64,000 nt of DNA from Pseudomonadota bacterium (GTDB lineage Bacteria; Pseudomonadota; Gammaproteobacteria; Burkholderiales; Burkholderiaceae_C), in NCBI GenBank assembly GCA_020161215.1, contig JAIUOM010000002.1, positions 19,892-83,891 of the forward strand. Direction: 5' to 3'. How positions within the stretch are numbered: the stretch's first letter is position 1; each line of letters starts with the position of its first letter. Made by a program: the position numbers and the translations under genes. The notes beneath the pieces are model-generated. The model saw nothing but the letters and a program-made list of their open reading frames with translations. It had not been told where the DNA came from and did not search any database. This document shows positions 19,968 to 30,498 of the stretch, piece by piece.

Positions 19968-20480
19968 ATGATGAACGCGCTGGAGTCCCCCTCCACACGC
20001 CCCTACCTGATCCGTGCGCTGTTCGAATGGTGCACCGACAACGGCCTGACGCCGTACCTCGCGGTGCTGGTCGACGACACCGTGCAGGTGCCGCGTGAGT
20101 ACGTGCAGAACGGCGAGATCGTGCTGAACATCAGCTACGACGCCACGAGCGGGTTGAAATTGGGCAACGAATTCGTCGAATTCAAGGCCCGTTTCGCCGG
20201 CGTGCCACGCGACATCATGGTGCCCATGGACCGGGTCATTGCCATCTACGCACGCGAAAACGGGCAGGGTATGGCGTTTCCGCTGTCCGTGCCGAGCGCC
20301 GAAGACGACGCGGAGGTCGCCGCCGACCCAGTGCCGCCTACCGCCGAGGACGCCTCGGCGGACGCATCGCGCGGGGGGATTCAGCTGGTGCCGACCCCGC
20401 CCTCGGAGGGAGAGGCCGATCCCGATCCGGCCCCATCCGGTCCGGATCGCCCTCGGCCCGCGCTCAAGCGCATCAAATGA
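19968..20480 (+). CDS. sspB: ClpXP protease specificity-enhancing factor SspB
   Basis: 170-residue adaptor that tethers ssrA-tagged substrates to ClpXP. The folded domain (SPSTRPYLIRALFEWCTDNG; NGEIVLNISYDA; FKARFAGVP) is followed by an acidic, proline-rich flexible tail and a short basic end, as expected for the ClpX-binding XB region. It begins 20 bp after sspA and is followed by tRNA-Thr. Confidence 0.94.
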   Translation: MMNALESPSTRPYLIRALFEWCTDNGLTPYLAVLVDDTVQVPREYVQNGEIVLNISYDATSGLKLGNEFVEFKARFAGVPRDIMVPMDRVIAIYARENGQGMAFPLSVPSAEDDAEVAADPVPPTAEDASADASRGGIQLVPTPPSEGEADPDPAPSGPDRPRPALKRIK

Positions 20481-20506
20481 CTTTGTCACCGGGCGCCGGC
20501 TAGAAT
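20477..20506 (+). promoter_or_regulatory. Possible sigma-70 promoter for tRNA-Thr
   Basis: ATGACT (20477-20482), 18-bp spacer, TAGAAT (20501-20506), 13 bp before the mature tRNA 5' end. The -10 is good; the -35 is weak and overlaps the sspB stop. Confidence 0.4.
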
Positions 20507-20518
20507 GCGCCCTCACAC

Positions 20519-20594
20519 GCCGCCTTAGCTCAGTTGGTAGAGCACCCGCCTTGTAAGCGGTAGGTCGTCAGTTCGAATCCGACAGGCGGCACCA
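20519..20594 (+). tRNA. tRNA-Thr (anticodon TGT)
   Basis: A 76-base cloverleaf with the encoded CCA end. The acceptor stem GCCGCCT pairs with AGGCGGC; the D-arm (GCTCAGTTGGTAGAGC) and T-arm (GTTCGAATC) are standard. The anticodon stem CCGCC/GGCGG-type frames the loop TTGTAA-, giving anticodon TGT, which reads ACA threonine codons. Confidence 0.97.
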
Positions 20595-20599
20595 TCTTC

Positions 20600-20911
20600 T
20601 CACCGCTCGCGCGCGATCTTGACCCGAATCGATCGCACCGCGTGGCCCTTGCCCTGCAGGTGGATCAGCAGCGCCGGCACCAGTTGGCGCAGCTTGGCCG
20701 CTGCCGCGTTGTGCGGCACCAGCAGGCACCATTCCGCTTCGTCCACCGCGCCGGCGCGCACCAGTTCGCGCAGCGGCGCGGGCAGCAGCGGCCGGATGGC
20801 GAGCAGGCGGGCCGTGGATTCCTCGGCCAACTGACTCAGGCGCGCCAATGTCGGGGCGCTGGCGACGGCGTCTTGCAGGCGGATGGCGGATCGGCGGGTG
20901 GTGCTGTGCAT
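20600..20911 (-). CDS. dciA: DciA-like (DUF721) protein
   Basis: 103-residue small protein matching the DUF721 pattern (LRELVRAGAVDEAEWCLLVPHNAAAAKLRQLVPALLIHL), related to DciA, the bacterial loader of the replicative helicase DnaB. It lies divergent from secA, the position where dciA is found in many proteobacteria. The length is short for DciA (often 130-170), so it may be a minimal version of the C-terminal domain. Assignment rests on the pattern and position only. Confidence 0.7.
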   Translation of the reverse strand: MHSTTRRSAIRLQDAVASAPTLARLSQLAEESTARLLAIRPLLPAPLRELVRAGAVDEAEWCLLVPHNAAAAKLRQLVPALLIHLQGKGHAVRSIRVKIARER

Positions 20912-21137
20912 GCTGGAGTCTGGCGCGGGGCCGCAAGGCGGCGGCGGCTAGCGCGCCGGCGCATTATGCGGTCGGTCGCCCACGGCGGCCGGGTAAAATC
21001 AACGGTTACCCCGCGAAGAGCCGGGGGTTCGCTTGCAAGCCTTGGCGTTGCCCCCATCTTCGCACCCATTGACCTAAAGGGACAGTCGGTCGCCTGTTCG
21101 GCAGCATCCACGATGCCGAGAGGCCGCCGATGCATGC

Positions 21138-23915
<2,778 letters not shown>

Positions 23916-23942
23916 CCCCGGCCCGTGCCGCGTGACGAGGCG

Positions 23943-23968
23943 ACGGGCTGCGGCCCGTTTGCTTTTTG
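23943..23968 (+). terminator. Intrinsic terminator after secA
   Basis: ACGGGC (23943-23948) pairs with GCCCGT (23953-23958), loop of 4, followed by TTGCTTTTTGG. Confidence 0.65.
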
Positions 23969-24010
23969 GCGCCCCCTACACTTGAGCGAACACACTGAGG
24001 AGTCGACACC

Positions 24011-25240
24011 ATGCCCGTGAATCTCACCGCTCCCGATCCTTCCCGGCTGTTTCCCGTGGCCGGCGTGCGCATAGGCGTGGCCGAGGCCGGCGTGCGCAAG
24101 CTCGGCCGCAAGGATCTGACCGTGCTGCTGCTGGACGAAGGCGCCGCCGTCGGCGGGGTGTTCACGCAGAACCGCTTTTGCGCCGCCCCGGTGCAGATCT
24201 GCCGCGAGCGGCTGACCGCGGGGCAGGCGATTCGCGCCATCGTCGTCAACACCGGCAACGCCAATGCCGGCACCGGCGAGGACGGTCTGCGCCGCGCGCG
24301 CGAGACCTGCGATGCGCTGGCCGGCCTGCTGAAGATCGCACCCGAGCAGGTGCTGCCGTTTTCCACCGGCGTGATCATGGAGCCGCTGCCGGTGGACCGC
24401 ATCGTCGCCGGCCTGCCGGCGGCCATCGCCGACGCCCAAGCCGGGCATTGGGCCCGCGCCGCCGAGGGCATCATGACCACCGACACCGTGCCCAAGGCGT
24501 TCAGCGCCAAGGCCCAGGTGGGCGGCGCCGAGATCACCGTCACCGGCATCAGCAAGGGCGCCGGCATGATCCGCCCCAACATGGCCACCATGCTGGGCTT
24601 TCTGGCCACCGACGCGCGCGTGGACGCGGGCCTGATGCACCAGCTGGCGCTGGAGCTGGCCGAGGGCTCGTTCAACCGCGTCACCATCGACGGCGACACC
24701 TCCACCAACGACTCCTTCGTCGTCATCGCCACCCACCAGGCCGCCAACACGCCGGTCAGCCGCCTGGACAGCCCCGAGGGCCAGGCCCTGAAGGCCGCCC
24801 TGCTGGGCGTGGCGCGCCAACTGGCTCAGGCCATCGTGCGCGACGGCGAAGGCGCCACCAAGTTCATCACCGTGCACGTCGAGGGCGGGCACAACGCCGC
24901 CGAATGCCGCCAGGTGGCCTACGCCATCGCCCATTCGCCGCTGGTGAAAACCGCGTTTTTCGCCAGCGACCCGAACCTGGGGCGCATTCTGGCGGCCGTC
25001 GGCTACGCCGGCATCGCCGATCTGGACCAGACCCGGATCGATTTGCACCTGGACGACGTGCACGTGGCCGAGCGTGGCGGGCGCCGCCCCGACTACCGCG
25101 AGGAAGACGGCCAGCGCGTGATGAAGCAGGCCGAGATCACGGTGCGCGTCGGCCTGGGCCGCGGCAGCGCCTCGGACACCGTCTGGACCTGCGACCTGAG
25201 CCACGATTACGTCAGCATCAACGCCGACTACCGTTCCTGA
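24011..25240 (+). CDS. argJ: Bifunctional ornithine/glutamate N-acetyltransferase
   Basis: 409-residue enzyme of the cyclic arginine pathway that moves acetyl groups from N-acetylornithine to glutamate. It is autocleaved to alpha and beta chains at the ATML motif; Thr193 would be the N-terminal nucleophile (in [12 protein letters not shown]). Oxyanion-hole TG ([10 protein letters not shown]) and the C-terminal [16 protein letters not shown] are present. TGAGGAG lies before the ATG. It follows secA by 95 bp, an order common in Burkholderiales. Confidence 0.96.
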   Translation: MPVNLTAPDPSRLFPVAGVRIGVAEAGVRKLGRKDLTVLLLDEGAAVGGVFTQNRFCAAPVQICRERLTAGQAIRAIVVNTGNANAGTGEDGLRRARETCDALAGLLKIAPEQVLPFSTGVIMEPLPVDRIVAGLPAAIADAQAGHWARAAEGIMTTDTVPKAFSAKAQVGGAEITVTGISKGAGMIRPNMATMLGFLATDARVDAGLMHQLALELAEGSFNRVTIDGDTSTNDSFVVIATHQAANTPVSRLDSPEGQALKAALLGVARQLAQAIVRDGEGATKFITVHVEGGHNAAECRQVAYAIAHSPLVKTAFFASDPNLGRILAAVGYAGIADLDQTRIDLHLDDVHVAERGGRRPDYREEDGQRVMKQAEITVRVGLGRGSASDTVWTCDLSHDYVSINADYRS

Positions 25241-25284
25241 TTTGATAGCTGACCAGGCAATATTGACGCCGGCATAAGACCGAT
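25236..25284 (+). repeat. Dispersed 58-bp repeat, copy R5
   Basis: Begins at the argJ stop with TGATTTGATAGCT, continues GACCAGGCAATATTGACGCC GGC and ends where the next ATG (25285) begins. The left arm of the stem is degenerate. Confidence 0.65.
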
Positions 25285-26163
25285 ATGACTGAGAATTTCT
25301 CCCGCCTGATCGAGCGCGCCGAGCGCCTGATGGAGCGCATCGAAACCGTGTTGCCGCAGCCGTTGGGCGCGCCGGACTGGGCCCAGGCCATGGCCTGGCG
25401 TTACCGCAAGCGTGCCTCCGGCCATGGCGTGTTGGAGCCGGTGCGCCACATCGGCGCCATCGCCCTGGCGGACCTGAAGGAGATCGACGCCCAGAAGGAC
25501 AAGATCGAGCGCAACACGCGCCAGTTCGTCGAGGGGCGCCCGGCCAACAACGTGCTGCTGACCGGCGCGCGCGGCACCGGCAAGTCCTCGCTCATCAAGG
25601 CCTGCCTGAACGCCTACGCCCCGCGCGGGCTGCGCCTGATCGAGGTGGACAAGGCCGATTTGACCGATTTGCCCGACATCGTCGACGTGGTGGCCGGGCG
25701 GCCCGAGAAATTCATCGTCTACTGCGACGACCTGAGCTTCGAGGAGGGCGAGCCGGGCTACAAGGCGCTGAAGAGCATCCTGGACGGCAGCGTGGCCGCC
25801 AGCACGCCGAACGTGCTGGTCTACGCCACCAGCAACCGCCGCCATCTGCTGCCCGAGTACATGAAGGAGAACCTCAGTTACACCCACACCGACGACGGCG
25901 AGGTGCATCCGGGCGAGGTGATCGAGGAGAAAATTTCCCTGTCCGAGCGCTTCGGTCTGTGGGTCAGCTTCTACCCCTTCAGCCAGGACGAGTACCTGGC
26001 CATCACCCGGCAGTGGCTGTCGGCGCTGGGCGCCACGCCGGCGCAGACCGAGTCGGCGCGCGCCGAGGCACTGGTCTGGGCGTTGGAGCGCGGCTCGCGC
26101 TCGGGGCGCGTGGCCTACCAGTTCGCGCGCGACTTCATGGGCCGCGCCAGCGGCGAGGCGTGA
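25285..26163 (+). CDS. DUF815-family AAA-like ATPase
   Basis: 292-residue ATP-binding protein. Walker A is GARGTGKSS (about residues 94-102), Walker B-like segment in FIVYCDDLSFEEGE, and a sensor-like VYATSNRRHLLP region follows, all typical of the DUF815 family, whose cellular role is unknown. The ATG abuts a dispersed repeat and has no obvious ribosome site, so the start is less certain. mutT starts within about 20 bp downstream, suggesting co-transcription argJ-DUF815-mutT. Confidence 0.88.
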   Translation: MTENFSRLIERAERLMERIETVLPQPLGAPDWAQAMAWRYRKRASGHGVLEPVRHIGAIALADLKEIDAQKDKIERNTRQFVEGRPANNVLLTGARGTGKSSLIKACLNAYAPRGLRLIEVDKADLTDLPDIVDVVAGRPEKFIVYCDDLSFEEGEPGYKALKSILDGSVAASTPNVLVYATSNRRHLLPEYMKENLSYTHTDDGEVHPGEVIEEKISLSERFGLWVSFYPFSQDEYLAITRQWLSALGATPAQTESARAEALVWALERGSRSGRVAYQFARDFMGRASGEA

Positions 26164-26179
26164 GGGCTTGAGCGGCGGC

Positions 26180-26632
26180 GTGCTGAAGGCCGACGCGCAC
26201 CTCGAGCGCGTTGGCGGCGACCAACCCGAGCGACCGGTGGTGGACGTGGCCGTGGGCGTGCTGCTGCGCCCGGATGGGGCGTTCCTGCTCACCTCGCGAC
26301 CCGAGGGCAAGGTGTACGCCGGCTACTGGGAGTTTCCCGGTGGCAAGCTGGAAGCGGGCGAGAGCGTTGAACAAGCCCTGGCCCGCGAGCTGCACGAGGA
26401 GCTGGGCATCGAGGTGCCGGGCGCCGGCGTCGCGCGCTGGCGCGAGCAACTGGTGGACTACCCGCACGCCCTGGTGCGCCTGCATTTCTGCCGGGTCACG
26501 CGGTGGCAGGGCGAATTGCAGATGCGCGAAGGCCAGCGTTTTTCCTGGCAGCGCTTGCCGGTGCAGGTCAGTCCGATCCTGCCCGGGGCCTTACCGGTGC
26601 TCGACTGGCTGGCCCAGGAGCAGGCCGACTGA
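26180..26632 (+). CDS. mutT: NUDIX hydrolase, MutT-like 8-oxo-dGTP diphosphatase
   Basis: About 150 residues. The Nudix box is complete: G-K-L-E-A-G-E-S..ARELHEELGI. FLLTSRPEGKVYAGYWEFPGG is the MutT-type substrate loop. It probably cleanses oxidised nucleotides. The start is uncertain: I chose the GTG at 26180; a TTG at 26168 would add four residues but lies too close to the GAGGG site. It ends just before two tandem copies of the dispersed repeat. Confidence 0.9.
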   Translation: MLKADAHLERVGGDQPERPVVDVAVGVLLRPDGAFLLTSRPEGKVYAGYWEFPGGKLEAGESVEQALARELHEELGIEVPGAGVARWREQLVDYPHALVRLHFCRVTRWQGELQMREGQRFSWQRLPVQVSPILPGALPVLDWLAQEQAD

Positions 26633-26640
26633 CGGCCCAT

Positions 26641-26697
26641 CAGCTACAAATAGAATAGCTGATCTGGCAATATCGGCGCCGGCAAACGGCCTGAAAC
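26641..26697 (+). repeat. Dispersed 58-bp repeat, copy R6
   Basis: AGCTACAAATAGAATAGCT stem-loop, GATCTGGCAATATCG spacer, GCGCCGGCAAACGGCCTGAA core. Close to consensus. Confidence 0.8.
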
Positions 26698-26742
26698 GCT
26701 GAAAAAAACGGGCAGGAGATATTTTCCGGCCTGTCTCTCGAT

Positions 26743-26800
26743 TTGCTATTCATAAGATAGCTGTCGAGGAAGTATCCACGCCGGCAAACGGCCTGAAAAG
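26743..26800 (+). repeat. Dispersed 58-bp repeat, copy R7
   Basis: TTGCTATTCATAAGATAGCT stem-loop, then GTCGAGGAAGTATCCACGCC and GGCAAACGGCCTGAAAAG. Direct repeat of R6 about 100 bp away; it runs up to the yacG stop codon at 26801. Confidence 0.8.
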
Positions 26801-27022
26801 CTATTGAAGCGAGGGGGAGTCCGGGGTCTCGGCCCCGTCGGTTTCTTGCACCTCAACCCGAAAACTCTCGCTGGCCCAGGCGCCCAGGTCGTGGGTCTTG
26901 CAGCGCTCGCCACAGAAGGGCCGAAAGCGGTTGTCCGGGGCGTAGCGGCTGGGGCCACCGCAGGCCGGGCAGCGCACGGTGCGTGCCGAGGCCGTGGGGG
27001 TCGGGCGGTCGTCGGTGCTCAT
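26801..27022 (-). CDS. yacG: DNA gyrase inhibitor YacG
   Basis: 73-residue zinc protein. The four zinc cysteines are in CPACGG and FCGERCK, followed by DLGAWASE, all diagnostic of YacG, which binds GyrB in E. coli. Its start overlaps the zapD stop by four bases (ATGA), so the two are translationally coupled. Its last codon and stop lie at the very edge of repeat copy R7, so the acidic C-terminal tail may have been reshaped by that insertion. Confidence 0.93.
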   Translation of the reverse strand: MSTDDRPTPTASARTVRCPACGGPSRYAPDNRFRPFCGERCKTHDLGAWASESFRVEVQETDGAETPDSPSLQ

Positions 27023-27774
27023 GCGCACAGCGCCAGCTCGAAAGCCAGGTCCTCGCGGGCGGCGTGCAGCTTGCCTTCGGCGTCCGCGCGCATCAGGCGC
27101 ACCGACACCATCAGGCGGTTGCCGCTGATCTCGGGCACCAGGCCGAACGAATCGTCCATGTGCAGGCGCAGCAACTGAAAGCTGCGGCCCTGCGGCAGGT
27201 TTTGCTGCCAGTGGCCGGCCGTGGCCATGACTTTCTGCGGCTTGCCGGAATCGCGCAACATCTGCAGCAGCAGCGCCACGGCCTGCGACATGGGCGCCAG
27301 CGAGCTGGCCCAGCGCGCCAGATCGGCGCGCCGGTGCTCGGCCGGGCCGTGCTGCCAGGCGTGGTAGGCGGGCAGGTCGAACGAGCAGGTGCCGGCCGGA
27401 ATCACGGCCCGGCTGCGCACGCTCATCAGCCATTCGTTGTCGTTCAGCTCGTGCCCGGGCTTGCCGTGCTGGCCGCTGAGCTGATCAAAGGCGTTGTTCA
27501 GCTTGGCCAGGAAGGCGTCCAGCATGGCCTCGGAGATAGCGGGGTTGCCGCGGTAGGCGGCGACGGCGTGCTTTTGTTTCTCCAGATCCTTCAGCGCGTC
27601 GGACTTCAGGTCGGCGCGGCCCGTGACGTCCATCACCTCGAAGATGGCGATGAGGGCGAAATGGTGGTCGAGCGGGCTGTCGCGCCGCATCAACTCGGCG
27701 AGGCGCGCGAACAGGTGTTCCAGCCGGAGGTAGGTGCGGACGCGTTCGTTGAAGGGGTATTCGTACAGGATCAC
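27019..27774 (-). CDS. zapD: Cell division protein ZapD
   Basis: 251-residue FtsZ-interacting protein that cross-links FtsZ filaments at midcell. The N-terminus ILYEYPFNERVRTYLRLEHLF and the central ISNRLMVSVR-type beta segment match ZapD (formerly DUF1342). A GTG start at 27774 is used because homology begins there; in-frame residues upstream overlap the coaE end. Order coaE-zapD-yacG downstream of pilBCD is the canonical one. Confidence 0.94.
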   Translation of the reverse strand: MILYEYPFNERVRTYLRLEHLFARLAELMRRDSPLDHHFALIAIFEVMDVTGRADLKSDALKDLEKQKHAVAAYRGNPAISEAMLDAFLAKLNNAFDQLSGQHGKPGHELNDNEWLMSVRSRAVIPAGTCSFDLPAYHAWQHGPAEHRRADLARWASSLAPMSQAVALLLQMLRDSGKPQKVMATAGHWQQNLPQGRSFQLLRLHMDDSFGLVPEISGNRLMVSVRLMRADAEGKLHAAREDLAFELALCA

Positions 27775-27799
27775 GCGTGGCTCTTGAGGAGTGGCCGCA

Positions 27800-28417
27800 T
27801 CATAGCCCGAAGCTCGCCGCCAACCCATCGACCTGCCGGCCCAGCGCGGCCAGGGTCGTGGCCTGGCCGTTGAACAGCACGGCGTCGGCGGCCGCCAAGC
27901 GCTGCGCGCGCGTGGCCTGGGCGGCCAGAATGCCCTCGATCTGCGCGCGCGGCAGCTGGTTGCGCGCCACGACCCGTTCGATCTGGGTGGCGGGTTCGCA
28001 ATCGACCACCAGCACCCGATCGACCCGGGCGCGCCAGCGTGGGCCCGCCTCGACCAGCAGCGGCACGTCGAACACCAGCAAACGCCGGCCGTCGGCGACG
28101 GCCTGGCGCGCCTGGCGGTCGGTCTCGGCGCCGACCAACGGGTGGACGATGGCTTCCAGGCGTTGGCGTGCGCCGGCGTCCTGGTACACCAGGGCGCGCA
28201 TGGCGGCGCGGTCGAGCGCGCCGTCGGCGCCGATCAGGGCTGGGCCGAACGCGGCCCGGATGGGGTCGATGGCGCTGCCACCGGTGGCCGTGCTGGCGCG
28301 CGAGATGGCGTCGGCGTCGATCACGGCGCCGCCGTGCCGCGCCAGCAGCTGGGCCACCGTGCTCTTGCCGCTGCCGATGCCGCCCGTCAGCCCCAGCAGG
28401 AGGGGCGTGGGCGTCAC
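27800..28417 (-). CDS. coaE: Dephospho-CoA kinase
   Basis: 205-residue kinase catalysing the last step of coenzyme A synthesis. P-loop GGIGSGKST is near residue 11-19, followed by VIDADAISR and VFDVPLLVEAG, all CoaE signatures. The start is a GTG at 28417 that overlaps the pilD stop (GTGA), giving translational coupling. Homology starts six residues later. Confidence 0.94.
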   Translation of the reverse strand: MTPTPLLLGLTGGIGSGKSTVAQLLARHGGAVIDADAISRASTATGGSAIDPIRAAFGPALIGADGALDRAAMRALVYQDAGARQRLEAIVHPLVGAETDRQARQAVADGRRLLVFDVPLLVEAGPRWRARVDRVLVVDCEPATQIERVVARNQLPRAQIEGILAAQATRAQRLAAADAVLFNGQATTLAALGRQVDGLAASFGL

Positions 28418-29256
28418 AGGCCGATCGCCCGCAGGATGGCCTGCGGTCCGAACAGCATGGCCGTCAGGCCGCCCAGCGCCAGGAAGGGGCCGAACGGCAC
28501 CACGCCGCCTTCGCGCAGCGACTGCGTGAGCTTCATGCCGATGCCGACCAGGGCGCCGATCACCGAGGCCATCAGGATGATGGGCACCAGGGCCTGCCAG
28601 CCGAACCAGGCGCCCAGGGCGGCGAACAGCTTGAAGTCGCCATAGCCCATGCCTTCCTTGCCGGTGACCAGCTTGAAGGCCCAGAACACCAGCCACAACG
28701 ACAGGTAGCCGGCCACCACGCCCCACACGGCGTCGGCCAAGGGCACGCCGGTGAGGCCGAGCGCGGCGGCGATCAGGCCGCCCCACAGCAGCGGCAAGGT
28801 CAGATCGTCGGGCAGCAAGGTGGTGTCCCAGTCGATGGCGGTGAGCGCCACCAGCGTGGCCGAGAACAGGCACCAAGCGGCGGCGCTCCAGCCCCAGCCC
28901 CAACGCCAGGCGCACCAGGCGAACAGGCCGCCCGTGACCAGTTCCACCAGCGGGTAGCGCAGCCCTATGGGTGCCCGGCAGGACGAGCACTTGCCGCGCA
29001 GCGCCAGGTAGCTCAGCACGGGGATGTTCTCGTACCAGCGAATCGGGTGGCCGCAATGGGGACAGCGCGAGCGCGGCACCACCAGGTTGAACGGCTCCTG
29101 CGCGGGCGCCTCCTGGCCGGACAACTGGGCGCATTCGGCCGCCCAGCCGCGCTCCATCATTTTCGGCAGCCGGTGGATGACGACGTTCAGGAAGCTGCCG
29201 ACGAGCAGCCCCAGCACCCCGATCAATACGGTGTACGGCAGGGGATCGAGCAGCAT
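28414..29256 (-). CDS. pilD: Type IV prepilin peptidase / N-methyltransferase
   Basis: 280-residue polytopic inner-membrane enzyme that cleaves and N-methylates prepilins. The N-terminal GSFLNVVIHRLP motif, the cytoplasmic zinc-type pair CPHC / CSSC, and the two catalytic aspartates (in AIDWDTTLLPDD and GMGYGDFKL) are all intact. Its start and the pilC stop overlap by one base. Confidence 0.97.
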   Translation of the reverse strand: MLLDPLPYTVLIGVLGLLVGSFLNVVIHRLPKMMERGWAAECAQLSGQEAPAQEPFNLVVPRSRCPHCGHPIRWYENIPVLSYLALRGKCSSCRAPIGLRYPLVELVTGGLFAWCAWRWGWGWSAAAWCLFSATLVALTAIDWDTTLLPDDLTLPLLWGGLIAAALGLTGVPLADAVWGVVAGYLSLWLVFWAFKLVTGKEGMGYGDFKLFAALGAWFGWQALVPIILMASVIGALVGIGMKLTQSLREGGVVPFGPFLALGGLTAMLFGPQAILRAIGL

Positions 29257-30476
29257 CAGACGACCTGGCCCAGCTTGAAGATCGGCAGGTACATCGAGAT
29301 CACGATGCTGCCGATGATGGTGCCCAGGATCACGATGATGATCGGCTCCATCAGGCTGGACAGGCCGGCCACCATCTCGTCGACCTCGGCCTCGTAGAAG
29401 TCGGCGGCCTTGCCCAGCATGTGGTCCAGGGCGCCGGATTCCTCGCCGATGGCCGTCATTTGCAGCACCATGCTGGGAAACAGGTTGGCGTTGGTCATGG
29501 CCGCGGTCAGGCTGGTGCCGGTGGAGACCTCTTGTTGCACCTTGTCGGTGGCCAGCTTGTAGACCGAGCTGCCCGCGGCCCCGCCCACCGAGTCCAGCGC
29601 CTCGACCAGCGGCACGCCGGCCGCGAACATGGTCGACAGCGTGCGTGTCCAGCGCGCGATCACCGACTTGCGGATCAACTCGCCGAACACCGGCACCTTC
29701 AGCAGCAGGCGGTCCATGAACATCTGCATGCGTTCGTTGCGCTTCCAGGCTTCCAGGAAGAAGTAGATGCCGCCGAACAGGCCGCCGAAGATCAGCCACC
29801 ACCACTGCACGAAGAACTCGCTGACGGCGATGACCATCAGGGTCGGCGTAGGCAGATCGGCCCCGAACGAGGTGAAGACTTCCTTGAACGCCGGGATCAC
29901 GAAGATCATGATCACCGACACCACCACGAAGGCCACCACCATCACCGCGATGGGGTAGACCAGGGCCGACTTGATCTTGGACTTGATCGCCTCGGTCTTT
30001 TCCATGTAGGTGGCCAGGCGATCCAGCAGGCTTTCCAGGATACCGGCGGTTTCCCCGGCCTCGACCAGGTTGCAGTACAGGGCGTTGAAGTACAGCGGGT
30101 GGCGCCGGAACGCGGCCGACAGCGAGGTGCCGGTCTCCACGTCCATGCGCACTTCGTTGAGCAGCTTGGTGACGCTGGGGTTGGGGTTGCCGCGCCCGAC
30201 GATGTCGAAGGACTGCAGCAGGGGCACGCCGGCCTTCATCATGGTGGCCAACTGGCGGGTGAAGATGGCGATGTCGCGCGGCTTGATCCTCTTGCCCGAG
30301 CGCGTGCGGCGCTTCTTGGCCTTGGTCATCAGCACGCCCTGGCGGCGCAAGGTGGCTTGCACCTGCGTCTCGCCGCCGGCGCGCATTTCTCCGCGCACCA
30401 CCTTGCCGTTGCGGTCCTTGCCTTCCCACTCGAAGACGAAATCCTTGATGCCCTTGGCGGCGACTCGGGTTGCCAT
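29256..30476 (-). CDS. pilC: Type IV pilus inner-membrane platform protein
   Basis: 406-residue T2SSF-family protein with two tandem cytoplasmic domains and three membrane segments (for example VMVVAFVVVSVIMIFVIPAF and the C-terminal IIIVILGTIIGSIVISMYLP). It has the conserved RQLATMMKAGVPLLQS and ETAGILESLLDRLA motifs. It links PilB to the growing pilus. It follows pilB by 22 bp. Confidence 0.97.
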   Translation of the reverse strand: MATRVAAKGIKDFVFEWEGKDRNGKVVRGEMRAGGETQVQATLRRQGVLMTKAKKRRTRSGKRIKPRDIAIFTRQLATMMKAGVPLLQSFDIVGRGNPNPSVTKLLNEVRMDVETGTSLSAAFRRHPLYFNALYCNLVEAGETAGILESLLDRLATYMEKTEAIKSKIKSALVYPIAVMVVAFVVVSVIMIFVIPAFKEVFTSFGADLPTPTLMVIAVSEFFVQWWWLIFGGLFGGIYFFLEAWKRNERMQMFMDRLLLKVPVFGELIRKSVIARWTRTLSTMFAAGVPLVEALDSVGGAAGSSVYKLATDKVQQEVSTGTSLTAAMTNANLFPSMVLQMTAIGEESGALDHMLGKAADFYEAEVDEMVAGLSSLMEPIIIVILGTIIGSIVISMYLPIFKLGQVV

Positions 30477-30498
30477 GTAACTTCTTTCCGGTCCTGTC

